This document shows, piece by piece, positions 56,267 to 64,000 of a stretch of DNA of 64,000 nucleotides. The stretch's first letter is position 1. The number at the start of each line of letters is the position of its first letter. The notes beneath the pieces were generated by a model, which saw nothing but the letters and a program-made list of their open reading frames with translations, did no database searches and was not told where the DNA came from. The stretch spans positions 1 to 64,000 of the forward strand of contig DIPM01000025.1 in the NCBI GenBank assembly GCA_002427105.1, in the 5' to 3' direction. Source of the DNA: Marinilabiliaceae bacterium UBA5488 (GTDB taxonomy: Bacteria; Bacteroidota; Bacteroidia; Bacteroidales; Marinilabiliaceae). A program made the position numbers and the translations under genes.

Positions 56267-57880
56267 TTAAACATTGCTGACTGCAGACCTGCGACGTCCA
56301 AGCTCTGTGGTTATTTCATCCATTTTATTCTGATTTAGTGGATAGACACTCATCAGAAGGGCACCAATAACAGCCACAATCGAAGGAATCCAACTCATCA
56401 GCATAATAATGCCCGGGACAGCCCCCTCAATGGCAGCAGAATTCTGCCCATCATAGCTAAAGGCAGCCAGCACAAAGCCAATAATAGCACCGGCAACGCC
56501 CCCGCCAACCTTGGTTGAAAAAGAGCCGGCAGAATAAATCAGACCCGTAGCCCTGCGACCATTCATAAATTCTGAATAATCGGCAGCATCGCCCAGCATA
56601 GCAAAAAACAAGGTGGGGAAAATAGCAGCGCCAAACTCAGAGACAACGCCAATTATGAAAATTGCTGATATATCTGAAGAGCCGCAAAACGCTAAAAAGG
56701 CATTTATAAAACCTGAGAATAAAAAGGCATATACGAAAAGCATCTTTTTACCCAGACGGTTTGCCAGCCAGGTTGTGGCCATAGCTCCTGCTATGGAAGC
56801 AACCATTAGAGCAACCATGTAGCTGCCCGCTAACAATTGGTTGTGCAGATAATGGCTAAAATATATTACTACAATCCCTTGTTTTATCGAGTTATAAACC
56901 TGAAAAATAAGTCCTGTCATCAGTAAAATCCACCATGGTTTATTCTTTACTAAATCACGCAAATCATCTAATAACTTAGTCTTTTGCGAAGGTGGCGGCT
57001 GTATTCTTTCACGGGTGGTATAGAAAGTAACTAACAAGGAAAGAGCAAGAACAACAGACAGTATATAGATTGAAGAACTGTAGCCCCTCTTTTGATCTAT
57101 TATCTGAATATCACTCACTTGCAAACCTTCTTCCCCTGAAACAATGAAGCTATAGCTAAGGCCCTCTTCCATAGAAAAGCTCTTTCCAACAGTGGCTGAA
57201 TTATCGCCCTCAGCCAACAATGAATCTGACCATACAAAAAGAGCAACTCCATCTTTTGTTTTAACATTGACATTGGCTATATCTTCGCTGGCATTTATCA
57301 CCAACTCGTAACTGTCACTATCTATTTGTTGCAAATTAACTTCAGAATCAACCGCTCCAAAATGAAGAACCAGAAACAACAAGGCTCCCTGCACCAGCAT
57401 TCCGCCTGCAAAGGCTCCTACCATCCGATATGAGCCTAAACTTGTTCGCTCCTTATCGTCGCCCGTCATCACTGCCATCAAGGCTCCATAAGGAATATTG
57501 TTGGCCGTATAAACCAGGGTGAAGATAATATAGGTAGAATAGGCATAAACCAATTTACCGGTATCACTTAAATCAGGAGCGGTAAAAAGCAGCGACAATA
57601 TAACACCAAGGGGAATGGCTGTCCACAAAATCCATGGTCTGAACTTGCCGTATTTTGACTTGGTACGATCACCCACCACTCCCATAAGTACATCACTAAC
57701 ACCATCACCAAAACGTGCTACGAGCATAAGTAAACCAACTGATGCCGGTTGAAGACCAAAGACATCTGTATAAAACACAAACAGAAAGGTCGAAACACCT
57801 CTCCAGGCAATATTTGCGGCTCCATCGCCTAAAGCGTATCCCAGCTTTTCTTTTATACTTAACTTCCCGCTGTGCACCAT
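56267..57880 (-). CDS. GPH-family sugar:cation symporter with an extra extracytoplasmic domain
   Basis: 537 residues against about 450-480 for MelB-like GPH symporters. Twelve-span layout with YALGDGAANIAWRG near the start, RFGDGVSDVLMG (56-67), DRTKSKYGKFRPW (71-83) and the second-half DAADYSEFMNGRRATG. The surplus is a polar, beta-prone segment (about 175-265: QIDSDSYELVINASED ... SYSFIVSGEEGLQV) between spans 5 and 6, on the periplasmic side. It should import cello- or gluco-oligosaccharides for the GH94 enzyme encoded next in the operon. The insert is unusual and might bind sugar. Confidence 0.88.
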   Translation of the reverse strand: MVHSGKLSIKEKLGYALGDGAANIAWRGVSTFLFVFYTDVFGLQPASVGLLMLVARFGDGVSDVLMGVVGDRTKSKYGKFRPWILWTAIPLGVILSLLFTAPDLSDTGKLVYAYSTYIIFTLVYTANNIPYGALMAVMTGDDKERTSLGSYRMVGAFAGGMLVQGALLFLVLHFGAVDSEVNLQQIDSDSYELVINASEDIANVNVKTKDGVALFVWSDSLLAEGDNSATVGKSFSMEEGLSYSFIVSGEEGLQVSDIQIIDQKRGYSSSIYILSVVLALSLLVTFYTTRERIQPPPSQKTKLLDDLRDLVKNKPWWILLMTGLIFQVYNSIKQGIVVIYFSHYLHNQLLAGSYMVALMVASIAGAMATTWLANRLGKKMLFVYAFLFSGFINAFLAFCGSSDISAIFIIGVVSEFGAAIFPTLFFAMLGDAADYSEFMNGRRATGLIYSAGSFSTKVGGGVAGAIIGFVLAAFSYDGQNSAAIEGAVPGIIMLMSWIPSIVAVIGALLMSVYPLNQNKMDEITTELGRRRSAVSNV

Positions 57881-57921
57881 GGCTTTATATTCCTATATTA
57901 CTGTTATATCTTGTGTCTAAT

Positions 57922-58683
57922 CTAAATTGCAAAATCCAAAAGCTCTTTACGTGTGCTTTCGTACATGTCCCTGTCGAATGAGTATAAACGCGCAGGTTTA
58001 TGAGCCACTCCGATTTGCTTTTCTTCCAAGGACACCAAATACTTCATTCGCGACACCTTCTTTCTGAAATTACGTTTATCCAGACTCACTCCCAGTATTA
58101 CCTCGTAAACCCGCTGAAGCTGAGATAGGGTGAACTTTGAAGGAAGAAGCGCAAAACCAATAGGTTCACGAATCAAGCTTTGACGCAAGGCTATCAGAGC
58201 CTCATTAAGAATTTCCATGTGATCAAAAGCCAACTCTGTAACTTCCGAAACCGGCGTCCATCTAACATTCCGCCCCTTCCATTCAAGGGTAACCTTATCG
58301 GTTGCCAGAAGGGAATAATATCCAACCGTAACAATCCTGTCGTTCGGGTCTCTTCCACTTGCCTCAAGCCATAACTTATCATTCGCACGACTAATCCGAC
58401 CCGGAGCGCCAAAGGTTTTAAACTGTTCCAGATAAATATCCTTTAATCCTGTTAAGTCAAATAAAATACGAGCTGCGGCTTCTTCAAGGTCCTCGTCCTC
58501 ATATATATGGTTACCGGCAAGGGTCAAATCGCTAAATATCTCTTTGCCCGTTAGCTCATCAACCATTACCCTGTCAACCAACAAGACGTTTAATTGAGTG
58601 AAATCAAATCCAAATATTACACAATCCACCGAAACAAAATTATTAATCGTATGTCGAGTTTCCTGCTTTGTCACTGGCTCCAT
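57922..58683 (-). CDS. Nudix-type (NrtR/AraR-like) transcriptional regulator of the GH94 operon
   Basis: 253 residues. N-terminal Nudix fold (about 12-150) followed by a winged helix (about 165-245; KFTLSQLQRVYEVILGV, FRKKVSRM). The Nudix box (GNHIYEDEDLEEAAARILFD) has lost the catalytic glutamates of REUxEExGU (reads R-I-L-F-D-L), as in effector-sensing regulators. In Bacteroidota such proteins control sugar catabolism, as with AraR. It is the first gene of the operon with the symporter, GH94 and GH9 (41-base gap), so it probably senses a product such as a phosphosugar and autoregulates. Confidence 0.85.
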   Translation of the reverse strand: MEPVTKQETRHTINNFVSVDCVIFGFDFTQLNVLLVDRVMVDELTGKEIFSDLTLAGNHIYEDEDLEEAAARILFDLTGLKDIYLEQFKTFGAPGRISRANDKLWLEASGRDPNDRIVTVGYYSLLATDKVTLEWKGRNVRWTPVSEVTELAFDHMEILNEALIALRQSLIREPIGFALLPSKFTLSQLQRVYEVILGVSLDKRNFRKKVSRMKYLVSLEEKQIGVAHKPARLYSFDRDMYESTRKELLDFAI

Positions 58684-58700
58684 TTCAAAACTATTAGCTT

Positions 58701-58770
58701 AACACTTATCGTTAGTGTTGGTTTTACACTTTATAAAAGTAGTGCTAAATTATAACATTTAGCTAAAAGT
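58701..58770. promoter_or_regulatory. Candidate operator cluster for Nudix-type regulators
   Basis: AACACT-7-AGTGTT (58701-58719) is a perfect 6-bp inverted repeat, followed by TTTTACACTT, AGTAGTGCTAAA and TTAGCTAAAAGTGCAAA. The same half-site returns as TTTTACACTT near 58852. Several TTTA(G)CACT half-sites just upstream of the regulator start suggest binding sites. Confidence 0.4.
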
Positions 58771-58939
58771 GCAAATACTATTCTTCACAACTTTTAGATA
58801 TTTTTTAACGCTCCTTGGCAAAAACTTAGATTTTACGCTGCTTTGTGTAGATTTTACACTTATAGAAATTTTCGTAATTTAGAATGATTCTAAATGACGA
58901 ATAGCTTTTAGATTTTCAAGAAATAAGTAGTATGGTTCT

Positions 58940-58969
58940 CCCTGAGCCTGTAAGGCAAAACGCTCAGGG
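58940..58969 (-). terminator. Hairpin after the second Nudix-type regulator
   Basis: CCCTGAGC / GCTCAGGG, perfect 8-bp arms around a 14-base loop, 32 bases past the stop of the gene at 59002. No strong T run follows. With the operator cluster it fills the 318-base gap 58684-59001, which has no gene. Confidence 0.45.
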
Positions 58970-59001
58970 ATTAAGAAATAAAGGCAATTCAAACTTCATC
59001 C

Positions 59002-59688
59002 TCAGCCCTTGAGGTGAATCTTAAATATTCGCTCAGGATCGTTACTTTCATTCTGGTCTTTAAAGCGGTGATAATAAGCACCTTTTTTGGATTCCTTAGT
59101 ATTCTTGATATCAAGTCTTTCAATAACATTCAAAGACAAGACCTTTTTCCTAAAGTTACCCGGGTCAAATGTCCGTTGAAAAATAGCTTCATACAGGCTG
59201 CGTAGCTGACCAAAAGTGAAGTGTTCGGGCAACAACTCGCGCCCGGCAAGCTCATTAGAAGCTCTTTTTTGCAGGGTTTCCAAACCTTTCTCTACTATTT
59301 CATTGTGGTCGAAAATAAGCTTCGGCACTTCGTTAACAGATCTCCAGTGAGCCCCGTTTTTGCGCACCAGCTCCCTGTCGTGTTCATCTATTCTGATAAG
59401 TGCAACTAAAGCTATACTAATAACCCGCGCACCCGGATCACGGTCAACGGCCGAAAAAGCGGCGACCTGCTCCAGGTAAATATTTGTAAGGCCGGTTGTC
59501 TGATATAGAACACGCATCGCGGCATCCTCAACCGATTCACCATCACTCACAAAGCCTCCCATCAGTGACCACTGACCCTTTGCCGGTTCGATATCCCGGT
59601 GATGAAGCAGCAACTTTAGGTCTGCATCTTGATAACCAAAAATTACGCAATCTACTGCCACAAGAAATTTTGGATGCTGATAGGTCAT
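59002..59688 (-). CDS. Second Nudix-type (NrtR-like) transcriptional regulator
   Basis: 228 residues, paralogous to the protein at 57922-58683: VAVDCVIFGYQDADLKLLL matches VSVDCVIFGFDFTQLNVLL. The Nudix box GGFVSDGESVEDAAMRVLYQ keeps the frame but lacks the EE pair (R-V-L-Y-Q-T). The winged helix is at about 140-190 (HFTFGQLRSLYEAIF, GNFRKKVLSL). Predicted to bind DNA and a sugar metabolite rather than hydrolyse nucleotides. It is separated from the first regulator by a hairpin and 318 bases, so it is transcribed alone. Confidence 0.85.
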   Translation of the reverse strand: MTYQHPKFLVAVDCVIFGYQDADLKLLLHHRDIEPAKGQWSLMGGFVSDGESVEDAAMRVLYQTTGLTNIYLEQVAAFSAVDRDPGARVISIALVALIRIDEHDRELVRKNGAHWRSVNEVPKLIFDHNEIVEKGLETLQKRASNELAGRELLPEHFTFGQLRSLYEAIFQRTFDPGNFRKKVLSLNVIERLDIKNTKESKKGAYYHRFKDQNESNDPERIFKIHLKG

Positions 59689-59814
59689 GACTAAATCCTT
59701 TCAATTTGTTAACTAATAATTTTAATATAAATAGACAATAATTCTACGCAAAAATAAGAAAAATGTATTAAGAATCAGAAATCTCTCATTTTTCATATTT
59801 TAAGCGCCGTATGC

Positions 59815-60171
59815 TCATCGCTCATTAACAAGGTCCGACTTTACTTTTTTACTAAGCGTAAGGTAAACCTGCTTATATGAATGATTAATCAACTCAATAA
59901 TGAATTTATCACTCAACAATCCATCCATATCCACGGTGTTCCAATGCTTCTTATTCATATGAAAACCGGGACGAATTGAGCTGTGTTCTTCTCGTATAGT
60001 TATGGCATACTCGGGTTCACATTTCAAACTGATTGAAAGCGGCCCTTCCAGATTTGTAAGTAAAAATATTTTGCCTCCTACTTTAAATACCAAAGTATCA
60101 TCTCCAAAAGGCATGTCTTCGGTGGCATTAGGTAGCGAAAGACAATAGTCACGCAGAGATTCTATATCCAT
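59815..60171 (-). CDS. MmcQ/YjbR family protein
   Basis: 118 residues from MDIESLRDYC (ATG at 60171; an upstream TTG is unlikely). Family pattern: LPNATEDMPFG, LVFKVGGKIF, ISLKCEPEYA, RPGFHMNKKHWNTV and the C-terminal SYKQVYLTLSKK. The fold is CyaY-like and the function is not established; DNA binding has been suggested for relatives. Stands alone downstream of yraN on the same strand. Confidence 0.88.
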   Translation of the reverse strand: MDIESLRDYCLSLPNATEDMPFGDDTLVFKVGGKIFLLTNLEGPLSISLKCEPEYAITIREEHSSIRPGFHMNKKHWNTVDMDGLLSDKFIIELINHSYKQVYLTLSKKVKSDLVNER

Positions 60172-60239
60172 AGTTATCAATTAAGAGTTAATCCCAAACC
60201 TTTTACCTTTTTATTTTAAAAAATTTTTCCACTCTCTGT

Positions 60240-60365
60240 TTTCCTCCTTCTATCATCCTCAATCCAGCAAAGCGCTAAGAAGCTAAGTCGCTAGGTTTCT
60301 ATACTCCATCTTCCACCATCCATCCTCTATCCCTCATCCTCTATCTTCAACCATCCACATTCCTG
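60240..60365. repeat. Degenerate pyrimidine-rich simple repeat
   Basis: CCATC/ATCCTCTATC-type units (CATCTTCCACCATCCATCCTCTATCC and similar) fill the gap between yraN and the MmcQ gene. No ORF or clear hairpin. The gap is 194 bases in all. Confidence 0.5.
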
Positions 60366-60737
60366 CTACTCCACCTGAGCCGTAAAAGCATGTTCAATAT
60401 GTTCAATTTGCCATTCGTCACCTTCCCGGCAAGGCAGACAGGTAATAATATCAAATCTAATTCTGTTATCAATTTTCTTATACCTGACGTAGTGGTCGGC
60501 TGCCAACACCAGAAACCTTACTTTCATAGGCATTATGCTCTCGCGTGGGTGCATAAAATCGGCACTGGTTCTGGTTCTAACCTCAATTATTACCAGCACC
60601 TCGCCATCATAGGCGATAATGTCAACCTCCTTTTGATGGAAGTGCCAGTTGCGCTCAACTATCTTATAACCCTTGTTTATCAGATAATCGACAGCCTTTT
60701 GTTCGCCTAATTTACCAAGCTCATTATGTTGCGCCAT
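60366..60737 (-). CDS. yraN: YraN family (UPF0102) putative endonuclease-fold protein
   Basis: 123 residues, normal length. Typical start NELGKLGEQKAVDYLINKGY, core RNWHFHQKEVDIIAYDGEVL with VIIEVRTRTSADF (D..E.K-like nuclease-fold motif, here E-V-R), and RFDIITC. Related to Holliday-junction resolvases by fold; the cellular role is unknown. Follows the LD-carboxypeptidase gene by 34 bases. Confidence 0.92.
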   Translation of the reverse strand: MAQHNELGKLGEQKAVDYLINKGYKIVERNWHFHQKEVDIIAYDGEVLVIIEVRTRTSADFMHPRESIMPMKVRFLVLAADHYVRYKKIDNRIRFDIITCLPCREGDEWQIEHIEHAFTAQVE

Positions 60738-60771
60738 AGCATATTATTTGAAGGTGGATAATACAATGTTA

Positions 60772-61680
60772 TCATCCGATATAATTAAGTTCAACTCCCC
60801 GGACCGATACATTTAGATCAACATTAGCGCCTAATAATAAGGGCAGGTTTACTTTATCATGTCCGGCAGGAAAGCCAAATACAAGGGGATAATCATACTT
60901 CTTAACAACATCAGCAATCAGTTGATAAGCTTCTGCCCCAAATGAGTCGCGACCTTCTTGCATTTCACTCATATCTCCCACAATCAAAGCTGCCAAACCT
61001 TCAAGCTTGCCGGAGATATATAAGCCGTACATCATTCTGTCGAGATGATAAAGCTGCTCTCCTACTTCTTCCAGAAACAAAACCTTTCCCGCGGGATTGT
61101 AATCCAGACTGCTACCACGAACAACACTTAATATAGTGAGATTTCCGCCCGTCAATTGGCCTTTTGCCCAACCCGGCCTGTTTAAGGGATGTGGATTGAC
61201 ACTATAGGAAGGCAGTTCACCTTGCAAAAACCTCCACAACATGTCAATACCATTGGCGCTTGTTAGTCCCCTGTCAAGATTTTTAGGCATGGCTGCGTGC
61301 ATAGAAGCCACCTCTATTTGGTTCTGCAGAAGAGCATGATAAAAAGTTATATCGCTAAAGCCAACGAGCCATTTGGGCTTATCCTTCATGGGCCCAAAAT
61401 CGACCAGTTCCAGCAGCCTGCCCGCCCCATATCCGCCTCGCATACACCAAATCACTGACACCTCAGGATTATCAATCATGGCTTGTAAGTCGGCAGCCCT
61501 TTGCTCATCAGTACCGGCAAACTGGTGCCACGAATTTATCACATTTGTGCCGCTAATATGCCTCATGCCAATCTTATCAAGATACTTCCTGCTCAAATCA
61601 AGGTATTCAGGAGCGATTTTTCCCGCAGGTGATACCAAGCCAACCAAGGCTCCGGGCTTAATAAACTGGGGTACTTTCAT
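60772..61680 (-). CDS. ldcA: LD-carboxypeptidase (peptidase S66, muropeptide recycling)
   Basis: 302 residues from MKVPQFIKPG (ATG at 61680); the frame opens upstream from a TTG but this start fits the family. Motifs: LVGLVSPAGKI, WCMRGGYGAGRLL, catalytic Ser in LVGFSDIT, Glu in LFLEEVGEQLYHLDR and His in FGFPAGHDKVN. It removes the terminal D-Ala from tetrapeptides during murein recycling in the cytoplasm. Divergent from metG. Confidence 0.92.
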   Translation of the reverse strand: MKVPQFIKPGALVGLVSPAGKIAPEYLDLSRKYLDKIGMRHISGTNVINSWHQFAGTDEQRAADLQAMIDNPEVSVIWCMRGGYGAGRLLELVDFGPMKDKPKWLVGFSDITFYHALLQNQIEVASMHAAMPKNLDRGLTSANGIDMLWRFLQGELPSYSVNPHPLNRPGWAKGQLTGGNLTILSVVRGSSLDYNPAGKVLFLEEVGEQLYHLDRMMYGLYISGKLEGLAALIVGDMSEMQEGRDSFGAEAYQLIADVVKKYDYPLVFGFPAGHDKVNLPLLLGANVDLNVSVRGVELNYIG

Positions 61681-61701
61681 TAGATTAAAAAAATGTTTAT
61701 T

Positions 61702-61709
61702 TATCTTTG
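61702..61709 (+). promoter_or_regulatory. -7 box of the metG promoter
   Basis: TATCTTTG, an exact TAnnTTTG match, 64 bases before the metG start in the short divergent gap with the LD-carboxypeptidase gene. No clear -33 TTTG. Confidence 0.45.
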
Positions 61710-61772
61710 TCGAAATTATAAAAATAAAGGAAACTATTCCATTCCCCAAGAATTACGCAAGCTAAATATCTT

Positions 61773-63809
61773 ATGACAAACTTTAAACGCACACTTGTTA
61801 CTTCTGCATTACCTTACGCCAACGGACCTGTTCACATCGGACACCTGGCAGGTGTTTACGTGCCTGCCGACATCTATGTACGCTATCTTCGCCTGAAAGG
61901 AGAAGATGTACTTTTTATTGGAGGTTCGGATGAACACGGGGTTCCCATTACCTTAAAAGCAAGAAACGAGGGTGTGACGCCACAAGATATCGTAGATAAA
62001 TATCATACTATAATAAAGAAATCCTTCAAAGAGTTTGGTATCTCTTTCGATATATATTCAAGAACCAGCAATAAGATACATCACGAAACGGCCTCCGGAT
62101 TTTTTAGGACCCTATACGACAAGGGCGAGTTTATTGAAAAAGAAACCGAGCAATATTATGATCAGGAGGCAGGCCAGTTTTTGGCCGACAGATATATTAC
62201 AGGAACCTGTCCTCATTGCAACAAAGATGGCGCCTACGGTGACCAATGTGAAAGCTGCGGAACTTCGCTAAACGCCACCGACCTAATCAATCCTAAATCA
62301 ACAATATCGGGTAGCGTGCCAACTCTTAAAGCTACCAAACACTGGTATTTGCCCTTAGACAAGCACGAGCCCTTCCTGAGAAAATGGATACTTGAAGATC
62401 ACAAAGAATGGAAGAGCAATGTTTACGGCCAATGTAAGTCGTGGATCGACTTAGGCTTACAGCCGCGGGCTGTAAGCCGCGACCTCGATTGGGGCGTGCC
62501 AATCCCGGTTGAAGGAGCGGAAGGAAAGGTGCTTTACGTATGGTTTGACGCTCCTATCGGCTACATATCAGCCACACGTGAGCTGACGCCCGACTGGGAA
62601 AAATATTGGAAGGATCCGGAAACCAGACTTCTGCACTTTATCGGAAAAGATAATATCGTATTTCATTGCATTGTATTCCCATCCATGCTAAAGGCTGAAG
62701 GATCATACAATTTGCCGGATAATGTTCCGGCCAACGAGTTTTTGAATCTGGAAGGCGACAAAATATCGACCTCACGCAACTGGGCGGTATGGCTCCACGA
62801 GTATTTGCAAGACTTCAAAGACAAACAGGATGTACTGCGTTATGTTCTTACCTCTAATGCTCCCGAGACTAAGGATAACGATTTTACCTGGAAAGATTTC
62901 CAGGCTCGCAACAACAATGAGCTGGTGGCCATATACGGCAACTTTGTGAACCGAACTCTGGTACTTACTCACAAGTATTATGACGGCATAGTTCCGGCAC
63001 CTGAAAGCTTCAACAGTTTTGACAACGAAACTCTGGATGCAATAAAAGGAATCGTTGACAAGTGTGAAGATGCAATTAAAAACTTCAAATTCCGCGAGGC
63101 TGTTAAAGAAGCGATGAACCTAGCCCGTCTGGGAAATAAATATCTCGCCGATACCGAACCTTGGAAACTTATCAAAACCGACGCTGAGCGTGTTAAAACC
63201 ATTATGTACATATCTTTACAGATAACTGCAAATCTTTCGCTCTTAATGGAGCCGTTCCTGCCTTTTACCTCAAAAAAGCTGAGGGAGATGATCAATTTAA
63301 CAGAGCCCGAATGGAGTCTCTGCGGCTTAAAAGAGATATTGAAACCGGGACATGCAATTAATCAGCCCGAATTAATGTTTCAAAAGATTGAAGATCAGGA
63401 GATAGAGGTTCAGCTTGACAAGCTGCTACAATCGAAGAAGGATAACGAAGTATCATCAGTAAAGGCGGCAACACCCGCCAAAGAGAACATCTCGTTTGAG
63501 GAGTTCACTAAGATGGATATACGTACCGGGACTATTGTAGAGGCCGAAAAAGTTGCTAAAACCAAAAAGCTGCTCAGGCTCAAAATCGATACCGGCATTG
63601 ACCAACGTACTGTCGTTTCAGGTATTGCTGAGTTCTTCCGGCCTGAAGAGATAATTGGCCGCCAGGTATCCATTCTGGTAAACCTGGCTCCCCGGAATCT
63701 TAAGGGAATTGAATCTCAGGGAATGATTTTAATGGCCGAGGATGCAGACGGAAAGCTGGTTTTTGTATCACCCGCGCAAAAAATCGCCAACGGCTCTATT
63801 GTCAGTTAA
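61773..63809 (+). CDS. metG: Methionyl-tRNA synthetase
   Basis: 678 residues. Rossmann catalytic core with PYANGPVHIGHLAG (HIGH), a zinc-binding insert CPHCNKDGAYGDQCESCG, the anticodon-side signature GDKISTSRNW (KMSKS variant as usual for this enzyme), a helical anticodon-binding domain, and a C-terminal EMAP/Trbp111-type tRNA-binding domain (about 575-678; MDIRTGTIVEAEKV, VSGIAEFF, NLAPRNLKGIESQGMIL). Long type with fused C-terminal dimerisation domain. Essential housekeeping gene. Confidence 0.98.
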   Translation: MTNFKRTLVTSALPYANGPVHIGHLAGVYVPADIYVRYLRLKGEDVLFIGGSDEHGVPITLKARNEGVTPQDIVDKYHTIIKKSFKEFGISFDIYSRTSNKIHHETASGFFRTLYDKGEFIEKETEQYYDQEAGQFLADRYITGTCPHCNKDGAYGDQCESCGTSLNATDLINPKSTISGSVPTLKATKHWYLPLDKHEPFLRKWILEDHKEWKSNVYGQCKSWIDLGLQPRAVSRDLDWGVPIPVEGAEGKVLYVWFDAPIGYISATRELTPDWEKYWKDPETRLLHFIGKDNIVFHCIVFPSMLKAEGSYNLPDNVPANEFLNLEGDKISTSRNWAVWLHEYLQDFKDKQDVLRYVLTSNAPETKDNDFTWKDFQARNNNELVAIYGNFVNRTLVLTHKYYDGIVPAPESFNSFDNETLDAIKGIVDKCEDAIKNFKFREAVKEAMNLARLGNKYLADTEPWKLIKTDAERVKTIMYISLQITANLSLLMEPFLPFTSKKLREMINLTEPEWSLCGLKEILKPGHAINQPELMFQKIEDQEIEVQLDKLLQSKKDNEVSSVKAATPAKENISFEEFTKMDIRTGTIVEAEKVAKTKKLLRLKIDTGIDQRTVVSGIAEFFRPEEIIGRQVSILVNLAPRNLKGIESQGMILMAEDADGKLVFVSPAQKIANGSIVS

Positions 63810-63814
63810 AAGTT

Positions 63815-63875
63815 TTGGAGGCTTAAAGATTTAAAAAACTTAAAACCTAAAACTTAGAACTTAAAACTTAGAACA
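63815..63875. repeat. Degenerate ACTTAAAAC/ACTTAGAAC direct repeats
   Basis: Short near-tandem copies of (A)ACTTAAAAC and ACTTAGAAC fill the gap between metG and the convergent SPOR gene. Low-complexity; no gene. Confidence 0.45.
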
Positions 63876-63877
63876 CA

Positions 63878-64000
63878 TCAAGGCTGAGAGTGAACCCAGA
63901 CAGTTGAAAAGCGGCTCTGCTTGCGCAACAGGGTCATAGCAGCCAACGCCTCATCTCTGTTTTGATACGACTGAATAGCTATTCTGTATCTGCCCGAATC
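63878..64000 (-). CDS. SPOR-domain protein, C-terminal part (cut by window edge)
   Basis: The minus strand reads DSGRYRIAIQSYQNRDEALA, AMTLLRKQ, SRFSTVWVHSQP to a TGA at 63878. The pattern YRIAIQSYQNRDEA ... LRK..... WV is a SPOR domain, which binds denuded peptidoglycan at the division septum. The 5' part lies outside the window, so length and other domains are unknown. Confidence 0.75.
   Translation of the reverse strand, partial: DSGRYRIAIQSYQNRDEALAAMTLLRKQSRFSTVWVHSQP

Noticed and set aside
58684..59001. Possible tRNA or riboswitch in the regulator gap
   Set aside because: No cloverleaf, TTCGA arm or known aptamer core found; only hairpin and half-sites.
60240..60365. Possible CRISPR-like array
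   Set aside because: Units are short, degenerate and pyrimidine-rich without spacers of constant size.

Overview
The window looks like a chromosome segment of a polysaccharide-degrading Bacteroidota, probably from the anaerobic or marine Bacteroidales/Marinilabiliales side. The evidence is a SusC/SusD pair, hybrid two-component systems with ligand-binding propellers, an ECF sigma/FecR cascade, type IX secretion (T9SS) C-terminal domains, lipoprotein signal peptides on most glycanases, and TAnnTTTG-like promoter boxes. The species assignment is inference.

Layout. (1) 1-5.2 kb is an accessory patch. It holds a 5'-truncated Rhs protein with an M91/NleD-like metalloprotease tip and a small secreted partner, a second orphan HExxH toxin tip overlapping its own partner gene, a RAYT-type Y1 transposase gene among REP-like hairpins, and two transposase remnants. 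(2) 5.2-14.3 kb holds an ECF sigma / anti-sigma / STN-domain protein operon, a LamG-endonuclease/phosphatase lipoprotein and a 1423-residue BarA-like hybrid kinase. (3) 14.4-17.7 kb holds a GHL10-type glycosidase, a ferredoxin-NADP reductase-like protein and rlmN on the plus strand. (4) 17.9-59.7 kb is a very large beta-glucan utilisation region, nearly all on the minus strand. (5) 59.8-64 kb is housekeeping: MmcQ/YjbR, YraN, LD-carboxypeptidase, methionyl-tRNA synthetase and a partial SPOR protein.

The beta-glucan region seems composite. GH81 and GH16 enzymes with T9SS sorting domains should attack beta-1,3-glucan outside the cell. A SusC-SusD-SGBP-GH5 operon, an HTCS regulator, a GH31 with a PA14 insert and a GH2 together resemble the known xyloglucan utilisation loci of Bacteroides. 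A GH97 is added. A third block, Nudix regulator - GPH symporter - GH94 phosphorylase - GH9 endoglucanase, would import cello-oligosaccharides and split them with phosphate in the cytoplasm. No GH3 beta-glucosidase is present in the window, so the phosphorylase may take its place. A second propeller-type sensor kinase without receiver or DNA-binding domain faces the SusC operon, and a truncated SusD gene marks a lost second transporter pair.

The most interesting points for follow-up are the covarying REP-like hairpins around the RAYT gene, the two metallopeptidase toxin tips with candidate immunity genes, the three-module glycan-binding protein, the GPH symporter with an extra extracytoplasmic domain, the paired Nudix-type regulators, and the sigma/anti-sigma system whose STN protein is not a TonB receptor.
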